A DNA stretch of 64,000 bases, taken from the NCBI GenBank assembly GCA_041392785.1, contig JAWKLK010000009.1:197560-261559 (forward strand), read 5' to 3'. Within the stretch, counting starts at the first letter, position 1, and each line of letters begins with the position of its first letter. Of the stretch, positions 27,858 to 35,596 are shown piece by piece. The notes below the pieces were generated by a model. It ran no database searches and was not told the DNA's origin. It saw nothing but the letters and a program-made list of their open reading frames with translations. A program made the translations under genes and the position numbers. The DNA is from OLB9 sp041392785. Lineage in GTDB: Bacteria > Bacteroidota > Bacteroidia > Chitinophagales > Saprospiraceae.

Positions 27858-28190
27858 TTATTTTTTTACCATCTCGGCAAAAAGTAGTTTGCCAGTTTTA
27901 GATAGTGGATATTTGATTCCATTTTCCATTTCGACATTATTTCCCTCTCCTTGTTGATATTTGTGAATTTTGGATATATTGATGAGAAATTGTCTGTGGA
28001 TTCTGCAAAATCCATAATCACTCAAACGATCAGTGAGTTCTCTGAGTGAATTGGTCACAAATTGCTTTTCTTTATTTGCATAAACTACGTAGGCATGATT
28101 ACCATAAGACTCTATACAATAGATATCCGAAATGCTCAGAAATATTTTTCCATCTGCAGATGTACAGGCTATTTTTAAGGGTTTATCCAT
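27858..28190 (-). CDS. Second LytTR-type DNA-binding regulator without receiver domain
   Basis: 110 residues: ISDIYCIESYGNHAYVVYANKEKQFV, LRELTDRLSDYGFCRIHRQFLINI, NVEMENGIKYPLSKTGKLLF. It is a complete LytTR domain and a paralogue of the gene at 27328-27663, though clearly diverged from it. It is the first gene of the minus-strand run leading to the fibre, protease and CHU_C genes. Confidence 0.87.
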   Translation of the reverse strand: MDKPLKIACTSADGKIFLSISDIYCIESYGNHAYVVYANKEKQFVTNSLRELTDRLSDYGFCRIHRQFLINISKIHKYQQGEGNNVEMENGIKYPLSKTGKLLFAEMVKK

Positions 28191-28938
28191 ACATTAATTT
28201 TATATCCATGTTTTTCAATGATTCAAATGTAAAATCATCATGATGATTTTCATTAGATTTTTGATAAATGAAAATAGACATTTTGATAACCATAAGACAA
28301 TTCTTGATTAAAGCGCATGAATGCACATTTCTTTTGGTAACCTATCCTAGTGTATCATTTGAAGCAAATGTTACCCTTCATTTTAATTTTTTTTCTATAC
28401 TACTTCTCATTGATTTTGTGAGCATTGTCTATATGGTCAAGCCATGGACACATATGTAGTGGATAAAGATGGTAGCACCACAAAATCAATCTAAAAAATT
28501 TTACATACTTTATAGTTTTACTCCGTCTAATCTTGAAAGAAGATAATATTGGTTCATAGATTCTCCCATAACTTCATTACTTTATAGGTAGTGTAGATGC
28601 GATAATCTTTACATTAGTGCCAAGGATGCCAACTATCAAGATTAATACTAATAGAAAACCTATACAAGTGATACCTGTGAATATCTGCTTTGGACTAGGT
28701 TGATTTTGAAACAATGCTGTCAGCAGTAGTAATTGCCCCTATTAAAATCAGCTAAGGTGTATTGTTGTTAACAAGTAGAATCTTTCTATTTTAGAGATAA
28801 TGTATGCCTTTGAAAAATGCATTGACCAAGAATTTTTGTATCCACAACATGAAAAATGCTTGGTAGAGCATATTTGTAAAATGTATTAATTTCTTATAGT
28901 TATTTTTGATTTTATTTTAAATTAAAAGCTAATCAATC
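28191..28938. other. Intergenic region with a duplicated promoter-like segment, no supported gene
   Basis: 748 bases between the divergent LytTR gene and the small-gene cassette. No credible frame was found. Bases 28548-28583 repeat, with one mismatch, the segment 35509-35544 upstream of the aldehyde dehydrogenase gene, ending in the -7-box region. The rest may be decayed DNA. A TATTTTTG -7-like box at 28901-28908 could serve the cassette starting at 28939. Confidence 0.5.
28548..28583 (+). repeat. 36-base promoter-like repeat, copy 1
   Basis: Matches 35509-35544 at 35 of 36 positions. Here the following bases are TATAGG instead of TGTACC, so the perfect TACTTTTG -7 box of copy 2 is degraded to TACTTTAT. 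No open frame follows this copy. Confidence 0.75.
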
Positions 28939-29265
28939 GTGCAAATTTTATTACTCATCTATTTTTTAATATCACCTCTTAATCACTTAGAAATTAAATG
29001 CGAATATTCTACCGCAAGAGTTAGAAATTTAGTCCATAATGAATGGCGCTCTATACAAAAAAATGCGAAATTTACTGTATCTGATAAAAAGGACTTTGAA
29101 GTAACGGGATATAGGCAAGATGGCAATGATTTAGAGGTAGATGTTTTGAGTAAGGGGTTTTGGTATGATATAAGATTTACGGTAAGTTTTGATGATTGGT
29201 TTGATACGGATTGTGAGCTGCAAGGAAGTGTAATATCAGTTTATAATTATAAGAAATTGAAATAA
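28939..29265 (+). CDS. Small protein of unknown function, first gene of the pseudo-RNase III cassette
   Basis: 108 residues from a GTG start; no in-frame ATG is available and a stop codon lies just upstream. The first about 15 residues are hydrophobic (ILLLIYFLISPL), possibly a signal or anchor, and the rest looks like a compact alternating beta domain (FTVSDKKDFEVTGYRQDGNDLEVDV, WYDIRFTVSFDDWF). I do not recognise a family. The stop is one base before the next gene, so they are cotranscribed. Confidence 0.6.
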   Translation: MQILLLIYFLISPLNHLEIKCEYSTARVRNLVHNEWRSIQKNAKFTVSDKKDFEVTGYRQDGNDLEVDVLSKGFWYDIRFTVSFDDWFDTDCELQGSVISVYNYKKLK

Positions 29266-29266
29266 A

Positions 29267-29527
29267 ATGGCAAAACCAAGTTGCAAGGATTGCGGAGTCA
29301 ATCTTATGGGACATCTATTGGCAGGAGCTCATCAAAGAAGGTGTACATCTTGTCATAAAAAGTGGAAGGCCTCATTTGGAAAGATAACATGTATAAACTG
29401 TGGTAGAGATATTGAACAAGGATGTATGTGTAATTCTTGTAGTAAAAACAATTACAGTCAAAGAGTTTTAACTTCTTCCAATATCAATGAAATGCTTTGG
29501 TATGAGGGTAAAAAGGCATGGGAATAA
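29267..29527 (+). CDS. Double zinc-ribbon small protein
   Basis: 86 residues. Eleven Cys fall in ribbon-like pairs: CKDC with CTSC (about residues 6-28) and CINC with CMCNSC (about 44-64). Basic residues surround the first ribbon (HQRRCTSCHKKWK), which would suit RNA or protein binding. No known family is recognised. It is preceded by one base after the stop of the first gene and followed 29 bases later by a 49-residue frame. Confidence 0.7.
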   Translation: MAKPSCKDCGVNLMGHLLAGAHQRRCTSCHKKWKASFGKITCINCGRDIEQGCMCNSCSKNNYSQRVLTSSNINEMLWYEGKKAWE

Positions 29528-29556
29528 TTCAATAATCAATATAATATAAAAACAAA

Positions 29557-29706
29557 ATGGCAAAAGATAAAAATGACCTTACTACTGCACAGAATCTGGA
29601 ATATGTATCAGAAAAGGCAGAAAAATCAAAAAGAGGAGGAGTCCAAGATGACACAAAAGAACAATTAAAGAGAAATCTAAAGGATAAGAATTTAGGTAAA
29701 AAATAA
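29557..29706 (+). CDS. Small basic protein, 49 residues
   Basis: MAKDKNDLTTAQNLEYVSEK opens a frame of 49 codons ending NLGKK with stop TAA at 29704-29706. It is Lys-rich and predicted mostly helical. Support comes from its place in a tight same-strand array (29 bases after the zinc-ribbon gene, 13 before the RNase III-like gene) and from an A-rich leader (ATAAAAACAAA) like those of its neighbours. Function unknown. Confidence 0.55.
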   Translation: MAKDKNDLTTAQNLEYVSEKAEKSKRGGVQDDTKEQLKRNLKDKNLGKK

Positions 29707-29719
29707 TGGCGTTTAAATA

Positions 29720-30619
29720 ATGAAGGATAATTCTTTAGATGCACTATATTCTCTTTTACAATTAAAAAAGATAGCCCCACATTGTTTAAAAGCGGCTTTG
29801 ACACATGAAAGTTTTGACAATGTCAATGAAAAAAATACAAACTCCAAATACACATTTCTGGGAATGTTTGCTGTAAAAGGGATAGTAGCCCAAATTTTAT
29901 TCGACTATAAGGCAGGAAATGGCAAGCAAATGCAGCATACTTTGGGCAATATATTTACTAATGCAAGAATGAATACTCTTTTCGAAGGATGGCAATTAGA
30001 TAAATTTGTGAGATTTGGATTGGATTTTGAAAAAGAAAAGCACAAACATATTTTTGTATTTTCTATATTAGGCTTTGTCCTTAAACAATATGAGGAAGAA
30101 GTTTACAAGAAGTTTTTTATTACATTTTTACTCAGGGATGACGATTTGGTGGAGCATAATTCTCAAAGATTTAATGCTAAAGCTGTTTTGGCACAACTTA
30201 TGCTTAAATCAGGATTACCTAGGCCACAGTTTATATTTGATTGCGCTGATGACCTTTATACTTGCAGCATTATGGCGGGTCATAAAGTCATATCTACCTA
30301 CATCAGTAAAAGTAAGCACTACGCATTGAAAGCTGCTCAAAAGAAAGCTATTAAATCATTTACATTCAAAATGGAGAATGGGCAAGCGCAGAAAGAGGAT
30401 AAGTCACAAAAACACCAAGAATGGTTAAACCAACAAGATAAAAAGAAAAATATTCGAGATGAAAAGGCTATCAAAAGACTAGAAGAAGCTAAACAAAGAG
30501 ATATACAAAGACGAAAAGCAAAACAGCTAAAAAATGAAAAAAAGAAAGAGACGAAAACAGTAGATTTGAGTACCATGAATAGTAGAAAACGAAGATTTTT
30601 TGAAGATAAAATGAAATGA
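29720..30619 (+). CDS. Degenerate (catalytically dead) RNase III-like protein with dsRNA-binding domain
   Basis: 299 residues. The RNase III fold is visible at about 10-140: LKAALTHESF (27-32 matches the family LTHxS motif) and SKYTFLGMFAVKGIVAQIL where active enzymes read NERLEFLGDA. Thr45 and Met49 replace the catalytic acidic residues, and the second acidic pair is also absent (FVFSILGFV). A dsRNA-binding domain follows at about 150-215 (AKAVLAQLMLKSGLPRPQF, ISKSKHYALKAAQKKAIKSF). The tail (220-299) is highly charged and probably a long helix. It should bind structured RNA without cutting. It ends 26 bases before two unusual tRNA genes. Confidence 0.75.
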   Translation: MKDNSLDALYSLLQLKKIAPHCLKAALTHESFDNVNEKNTNSKYTFLGMFAVKGIVAQILFDYKAGNGKQMQHTLGNIFTNARMNTLFEGWQLDKFVRFGLDFEKEKHKHIFVFSILGFVLKQYEEEVYKKFFITFLLRDDDLVEHNSQRFNAKAVLAQLMLKSGLPRPQFIFDCADDLYTCSIMAGHKVISTYISKSKHYALKAAQKKAIKSFTFKMENGQAQKEDKSQKHQEWLNQQDKKKNIRDEKAIKRLEEAKQRDIQRRKAKQLKNEKKKETKTVDLSTMNSRKRRFFEDKMK

Positions 30620-30645
30620 CATAAAGATGTCATAAATAACAATAT

Positions 30646-30735
30646 ACGGGCATGGTGTAATGGTGGCACACAGGCTTTCGGTGCCTGACAGGGGCTTCCA
30701 CCCCCTCTGCGTCGGTTCGATTCCGGCTGCCCGTG
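30646..30735 (+). tRNA. Class II tRNA with anticodon UCG (unusual)
   Basis: Folds as a cloverleaf: acceptor ACGGGCA/TGCCCGT (30646-30652 with 30728-30734), D arm 30655-30658/30666-30669, anticodon stem CAGGC/GCCTG with loop TTTCGGT (anticodon UCG at 30678-30680), a long variable arm (about 30690-30706, stem AGGGG/CCCCT), and T arm GTCGG-TTCGATT-CCGGC. Position 73 would be G. UCG is an arginine anticodon, but arginine tRNAs lack a long variable arm; that arm plus G73 is serine-like. CCA is not encoded. Identity is uncertain. Confidence 0.75.
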
Positions 30736-30743
30736 CTATATCA

Positions 30744-30833
30744 GCGGCAGTAGTGTAATGGCAGCACACAAGATTTCAGATCTTGCGGGAGAATTCCAAT
30801 CTCCAGGTGCCGGTTCGAATCCGGTCTGCCGCT
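30744..30833 (+). tRNA. Class II tRNA with anticodon UCA (opal-reading; unusual)
   Basis: Cloverleaf: acceptor GCGGCAG/CTGCCGC (30744-30750 with 30826-30832; an eighth pair A30743-T30833 is possible), D arm 30753-30756/30764-30767 nearly identical to the first tRNA, anticodon stem CAAGA/TCTTG with loop TTTCAGA (UCA at 30776-30778), long variable arm GGAGA/TCTCC (30788-30804), and T arm GCCGG-TTCGAAT-CCGGT. UCA reads UGA. The short D stem argues against an ordinary tRNA-Sec, and no selA/selB is in view. It lies 8 bases after the first tRNA; the two look like paralogues. Confidence 0.75.
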
Positions 30834-30839
30834 CTCTTT

Positions 30840-30915
30840 CCCTAATGGCGTTTCCCAATGGCGTTTCAAAGTGGCGTTTCAAAGTGGTGTTCCCTAATGG
30901 CGTTTCAAATTTATT
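30840..30915. repeat. Imperfect short tandem repeat (AATGGCGTTTC type)
   Basis: Four or five degenerate 13-16-base units built on AATGGCGTTTC / AAGTGGCGTTTC run directly behind the second tRNA and lead into the palindromic repeat at 30893. Confidence 0.75.
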
Positions 30916-30956
30916 TGAAACCGTACTAAGCTTCTTGCAAATAAATTTGCAAGGCC
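30893..30956. repeat. Double-hairpin intergenic palindromic repeat, copy A
   Basis: Contains GTTTCAAAT-TT-ATTTGAAAC and then CTTGCAAAT-AA-ATTTGCAAG, two perfect hairpins in a row, bordered by CCTAATGGC and GGCC. The same arrangement recurs at 32439-32501. It resembles REP/BIME-type elements. Confidence 0.8.
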
Positions 30957-31777
30957 ATTTTTGCAAGGGCATTAAACAAGAAAAACACTCATTTCGACAA
31001 GAATAGTGCCTGCTACCACATGAAGTAGATAATATGTCAAAAGGAAGAAGTATCTTAGCAGCGACGAAAATATTTTTTTAATTAACAAAGGTTAATCACA
31101 GATAAGTATATCAGAAGGCAATGAAGCAGGGCATTAGTGTTTATCCGCATTCAATAGACCCTGTGTAAAGGAGATCAGATCAATAAAAAAAAATACAAAG
31201 CCATGATGCAGCCCATCAGGTGGTATTAAGGTATCTTAGGGATAAGATGCGTATAGATGCCATCGAGATAGCTACAAGGATACCATAATCGAGTAGCTTT
31301 TGTGTTTTTTATCTAAGCTGAGCCAAATAGGCCATCGCTATATCTCATGTGCAGTGTATGATATATCATAAGTGATACAAACCATATAAACCAAAATATT
31401 CTATTATGTGAATAATGAATAAAAAGGATTCAGTCACAGACCAGTGAAATGGTCTGTTAAAAGTAGTACTTTTGTGTGGAGGAGTATTGTTTTCTACATT
31501 GATTTCATCAGAAAAACTCAGTGCACAGTGTGGTATAACCGGTATGCAACCACAAATTGCTTTGGATTCAAGTTTTCCTATATCAAATACGAGTTGAACC
31601 TCAGCTGCAGTTCAAATTTTAAATTGAAATTATCCTACAACTATTTGAGTCGAAAGAAATTGATCAACATGAAATGCTAAATCATTTTGAGCCTGAGAAA
31701 ATTGAAGTATTGTTTCAGAGCTGACAACAAACCTATGAACATATCAAGTGAGAATTAGTAATTCTGCAATATGATGT
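30957..31777. other. Decayed intergenic region
   Basis: About 820 bases after the palindromic repeat. Open frames are short and unlike real proteins (the longest, 31444-31680, has no recognisable content). The right part seems to be the ruined upstream portion of the T9SS protein whose last domain is at 31778-32383; several stops (TGA at 31703, 31736 and 31772, in that frame) interrupt it. Confidence 0.5.
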
Positions 31778-32383
31778 GTAGATACTGTTGATGTAGAGGT
31801 AGTAACGACACTTCCTCTACAGTTACTTGATCAGTCAGCTAAGTGGGAAGATGAGGATATCCATATTACCTTTACTACTGCATCTAGAGTAAATACTGAT
31901 AAAACCTATGCACAACTTTCTGAGGATGGTATTAAGTTTACTACGGTTGATAGTCTTGAATATGCTCAAGCAGATGCTTCACATATTGAAAACCATGAAA
32001 TAGTTGTGGAGAGAGAAGAAATAGAAACAATTTTCGGAAGATTACAACCAGGGCAATCTGTATACATTAGATTACAAAATAGAGATCTCGATGGATCACA
32101 GCAGAAAGGCACATTGATGGTCGTAAAAGTGGAGGGCAAGCTATCTGTCAGCACAGCTATGCTCTATCCCAATCCTGCCTATGACCAGATATACATAGAG
32201 ATGTCAGGCAGTACAAAGGTACTTGTCACGCTACTATCAAATACTGGCGAAGTGATGTTGGTGGATATACCCGTAGAGTCAGGCAATAGCCTAGATATAT
32301 CGGGCATAGCATCAGGAATCTATACAGTCATCATATCAGATACAGAGAGCAGCAGGACAGAATCGATAAGATTGGTGAAGTAG
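31778..32383 (+). pseudogene. C-terminal fragment of a T9SS surface protein
   Basis: An open frame runs from 31778 to the stop at 32381-32383 with no ATG near its start; the first usable codon is GTG 32006. It codes for the end of a typical secreted protein: LPLQLLDQSAKWEDEDIHIT and FTTASRVNTDKTYAQLSEDG, then a type A sorting domain (STAMLYPNPAYDQIYIEM, LSNTGEVMLVDI, SGIASGIYTVII, TESIRLVK). The upstream two thirds is lost or scrambled, with an in-frame TGA at 31772-31774. I read it as a broken gene. Confidence 0.75.
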
Positions 32384-32394
32384 TGATAATGGAT

Positions 32395-32438
32395 ATCGCC
32401 CTTTCATAGATGTACTCGATCTATGAAAGGGCGATTTT
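32395..32438. terminator. Strong perfect hairpin, probable terminator
   Basis: A perfect 17-bp stem (32395-32411 with 32419-32435; ATCGCCCTTTCATAGAT and its complement) with a 7-base loop is followed by TTT. It lies just after the T9SS fragment stop and may still terminate transcription. Confidence 0.75.
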
Positions 32439-32501
32439 CCTAATGGCGTTTCAAATTTATTTGAAACAGATAAGTTCGCTTGCAAATGAATTTGCAAGGC
32501 C
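32439..32501. repeat. Double-hairpin intergenic palindromic repeat, copy B
   Basis: Same architecture and almost the same sequence as 30893-30956: GTTTCAAAT..ATTTGAAAC, then CTTGCAAAT..ATTTGCAAG, ending GGCC. It directly abuts the histidine kinase stop codon at 32502 and could act as its 3' stabiliser or terminator. Confidence 0.8.
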
Positions 32502-34472
32502 TTATATCACTCCTTCAAAGCGATACCCATCACCAAATTCATGACTATATCTACCTTTGAGTTGATCGAAAAGGTCTTTGATAAGATTCATACCTTGTGA
32601 TGGTTCTTTTAGCTTATGATCATCCGATATTAGTCCATTGTCTTTATAAAGGATAGTAAGTCCTTCACTAGGATTTTTTACAATATCAATGTCAATGAGA
32701 AGTTTGTCTTCTCTCGGGTGAGCATGCTTGAAAGAGTTGACAATTAGCTCGTTGATAATCAAGCCAAGGTAGAGACTCTTGTCTGAATCTAGAATAACAT
32801 CTTCTATTTTTGCTTTGATTAAAGAGTTTTTTTGTTTTATTTGGTTGAAACTAAATTCTAAATCGTCAATTAATTCTAACAGATACTCTTTGATGGGTAT
32901 GTCGGTTTTCTCTTCAGCAGAAGAAAGTTTGTTATTGATCATAGAGAGTACCCTGAGTCGTTTTTCATTTTCTTCAAGCGTTTGGGCGGTATTTGGGTCA
33001 GAGGCGATGGCTTTATCTTTGGTGATGAGAGCAGTGGCCAAATGGAGATAGTTTTTAGTACGATGGATGGTTTCACGATTGAGGGCTTCGATTTTACGAT
33101 TTTTGGCAGCTAGTTCTACTATGTGAGATTGGCGTTCTTTGCTACGCTTATGGAGCATGAATAGGCCGAAGATGAGTCCAGTAAGACCAAGCCCTAAGCC
33201 AGCTATCATCATTTGCTGCTTCCTGATGGTAGCGGTTTGGATTTTTTTTTCGGCTGTGAGAAGTTTGTTTGCTGCCTCTTTTTGTACGGTTTGGTATTTG
33301 GTTTCTAGTTCTAGTAATTGATCATGAATATTGCCTGCACGTATAGAATCTCTTTCTGCTATGATATTATCTACAATTTTAGCTATATGGGGTTTTTTCT
33401 CAAGGTGCAGTAAATTATCTGACTGATAGTATTGTAAAGTGTTCCCGAGAGCTAATTTGTGATACATATCAATACATGATGATATCCTATCAAAAAGCTG
33501 CTTAGATTCTTTGTATTTTCCTAGTTTATTTAATATTCCACATCTTTGATATTCACAAGCACATTGCTCTTTTTCGCTCATTAATTGTTTTGCAATGAAT
33601 ATGCAAGAATCTGCATAAAGCAAACCTTTATCATAATCACCTTTCGTATTAGAAATATTTGCAAGATATTGATAGCTATACATTTTTGTAGTGATAGGTG
33701 GATTACCCTTTTGAACTTTTCCAAAGAAATATGATGCAGAATCAAGTTCATTTAATGACATATATGCAGCACCAATAGTGTTCATAATTGAATATTGAAA
33801 TTTATTGTCCTTTTCAAAATGTTCACTTAATTTCTTATTATACTCTATTACTTTTTGCCAATTTTTTAGCAATGCATAGGTTTGAGATAGAATATTATAT
33901 ATGTATCTGTCATCGTTATGGTAATTCAATTTTTCAGCAATTTCAATTGCCTCATTTAAATATTTTAAAGCATTCTCCAAATTTTGAATTCTTAATTGCA
34001 GTGATGCATACTCAGAATAAAGTTTAATTTTTCCTTGAGGTTTAACTTTATAATAGTTATGAAATATGAGTGATTGGTAAACACTGTCAGATTTAGAAAA
34101 TTCATTCATCTCTTTATAAGCTATGGCTAATTCTCTTTTGATGTCAACTTCATCTTCTACCTTGTTGAATTTTTCAGCATTTCTTAAAGCAAGTTTAAAG
34201 TAGTATAAGCTGCTGTCTTTATTTATAGCTGACAAGTAATTGCCTTTCATCTTACATGCTTTAATGTAAGCTAATGTATCTTTCTCAGATATTTCATTAA
34301 AAAAGCTGTTTAACTCAATTAATGCCTTTTGTGGGTTAGACTTACCTAAAGTATGGATTGATTTTAATTGCGGGATTAGATCTTTGCTTTGAGAATTAAT
34401 GCACTCCGTGAAAATAAGGTATATAATAATACACAACAATAACTGTTTTAAGCCACTTTTATATCTAAACAC
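32502..34472 (-). CDS. TPR histidine kinase (HisKA_2/LytTR-partner type)
   Basis: 656 residues. A signal-like N-terminus (about 10-27) precedes a periplasmic TPR region (about 30-370), a coiled coil, one transmembrane helix (about 423-441, MMIAGLGLGLTGLIFGLFML), and the kinase core: His470 in ETIHRTKNYLHLATALI (HisKA_2-type phospho-acceptor) and an ATPase domain with the N-box LIINELIVNSFKHAHP and a G-region DNGL...GMNLIKDLFDQL. It lies 2 bases after the LytTR response regulator on the same strand, so the pair is a two-component system. The sensed signal is unknown; TPRs suggest a protein or peptide partner. Confidence 0.9.
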   Translation of the reverse strand: MFRYKSGLKQLLLCIIIYLIFTECINSQSKDLIPQLKSIHTLGKSNPQKALIELNSFFNEISEKDTLAYIKACKMKGNYLSAINKDSSLYYFKLALRNAEKFNKVEDEVDIKRELAIAYKEMNEFSKSDSVYQSLIFHNYYKVKPQGKIKLYSEYASLQLRIQNLENALKYLNEAIEIAEKLNYHNDDRYIYNILSQTYALLKNWQKVIEYNKKLSEHFEKDNKFQYSIMNTIGAAYMSLNELDSASYFFGKVQKGNPPITTKMYSYQYLANISNTKGDYDKGLLYADSCIFIAKQLMSEKEQCACEYQRCGILNKLGKYKESKQLFDRISSCIDMYHKLALGNTLQYYQSDNLLHLEKKPHIAKIVDNIIAERDSIRAGNIHDQLLELETKYQTVQKEAANKLLTAEKKIQTATIRKQQMMIAGLGLGLTGLIFGLFMLHKRSKERQSHIVELAAKNRKIEALNRETIHRTKNYLHLATALITKDKAIASDPNTAQTLEENEKRLRVLSMINNKLSSAEEKTDIPIKEYLLELIDDLEFSFNQIKQKNSLIKAKIEDVILDSDKSLYLGLIINELIVNSFKHAHPREDKLLIDIDIVKNPSEGLTILYKDNGLISDDHKLKEPSQGMNLIKDLFDQLKGRYSHEFGDGYRFEGVI

Positions 34473-34474
34473 AA

Positions 34475-35230
34475 TTAATCCGATTTTAATTTTAAAAAGT
34501 GATCTTTAAACTCGTTGATGTATGATCCTCCACATGGCAGCGCAGCAGGAATGTCTTTGTGCTCTATTATTACTTCTTTGTCATTGATGGCAGTCACTCT
34601 GTTTTTATTAATGATATGACTTTTATGTATCCTTATTAAATTACGATGCTGTACTTGACGTTCAAAACTAGCTAAGGTAGTTGTTATCATGTATTTACCG
34701 AATATGGAATGGATATAGATGCCTCCCCTTGTCGATTCAATCCAAAGAATGTCGTCAATATTCACTCTTTCGTAATGACTATTTTTCTTCGCATAGAAAT
34801 GATTTTGACCACTAAACAATGGACAGGAAGGCTCTTGGATAGAATGATTTGTTGGTTTATAAGTGTAAAAACTATTCAATGCATTTTCAATGGAAACAAA
34901 AAGTTGCCTGGTGGAACAGGGCTTAACCAAATAAGCCATGTGTGTCACTTCCTTAGCCCTACTGAGTGTATGCTCATCCGAAAAGGCACTCAAGAAGATA
35001 AGTGGTACTTTTTTTATTTGCAATAGCTTATGAGCCAATGAAATTCCATCCATATGACTACCCGAAAGACCAATATCCATGATTACAAAGTCTGCGGCAT
35101 CTGGGTAATAATTTTGCAATACATCATTAGCATTGTGTCTTGTGGTCAAGTGATGATAACCTAATTCTGTTAATTGGTTACGAAGCTCCCCAGCGATCAT
35201 ATGATCATCTTCAACAATAAGTATATGCAC
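34475..35230 (-). CDS. LytTR-family response regulator
   Basis: 251 residues. A receiver domain (1-120) has the acidic pocket EDD (7-9), phospho-acceptor Asp52 (FVIMDIGLSG) and Lys103 (YLVKPC). The LytTR DNA-binding domain follows at about 150-248 (DDILWIESTRGGIYIHSIFGKY, FERQVQHRNLIRIHKSHIIN). It is the first gene of the pair with the TPR histidine kinase and is expected to be phosphorylated by it. It ends 2 bases before the kinase start. Confidence 0.93.
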   Translation of the reverse strand: MHILIVEDDHMIAGELRNQLTELGYHHLTTRHNANDVLQNYYPDAADFVIMDIGLSGSHMDGISLAHKLLQIKKVPLIFLSAFSDEHTLSRAKEVTHMAYLVKPCSTRQLFVSIENALNSFYTYKPTNHSIQEPSCPLFSGQNHFYAKKNSHYERVNIDDILWIESTRGGIYIHSIFGKYMITTTLASFERQVQHRNLIRIHKSHIINKNRVTAINDKEVIIEHKDIPAALPCGGSYINEFKDHFLKLKSD

Positions 35231-35596
35231 ATTTATTATTTAATTACAAAAGAATTAATTCTTACAATAAGAATTCACCAATTATCATCAAAGATAAAAA
35301 AAATATTTATGAATAAAGTTATCGTAATATAAATAATAGTTAGTCCATTTAAAATTTGAATTTTAAATGGATATGACTGTAAAGAACATAATATTCTTTA
35401 TTGGTCATACCAAATTCAATATTGGCATTTGGTATGATTTCCAACCCACACTCCAATAGATAGTAGCTAAAATACACACCGTTAAATATTGATTGTAGAG
35501 AATAAATAATTGGTTCTTAGATTCTCCCATAACTTCATTACTTTTGTACCAAAATTGAGAACATATTTTTCGAATCACATATTCTAACCATACCAA
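35231..35596. other. Divergent promoter region with two palindromes
   Basis: 366 bases between the response regulator and the aldehyde dehydrogenase gene. A perfect 12-bp palindrome CCATTTAAAATT-TG-AATTTTAAATGG spans 35345-35370, and a hairpin CATACCAAAT / ATTTGGTATG spans 35406-35436; the word CATACCAAATG recurs at 35587-35597 across the start codon. These could be regulator sites. No gene is seen. Confidence 0.55.
35509..35546 (+). promoter_or_regulatory. Candidate promoter of the ALDH gene, copy 2 of the 36-base repeat
   Basis: Perfect -7 box TACTTTTG at 35539-35546, 50 bases before the ATG at 35597. The 36 bases 35509-35544 recur at 28548-28583 with one mismatch. A consensus TTTG -33 box is not obvious (TTAG at 35517-35520 has fitting spacing). 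Confidence 0.45.

Noticed and set aside
30744..30833. Calling the UCA tRNA a plain selenocysteine tRNA
   Set aside because: The D stem is short and no selA, selB or selD is in the window; the twin UCG tRNA with the same D arm argues for a separate family.
31444..31680. 78-codon open frame before the T9SS fragment
   Set aside because: Composition unlike a protein and out of frame with the T9SS remnant; treated as decayed DNA.
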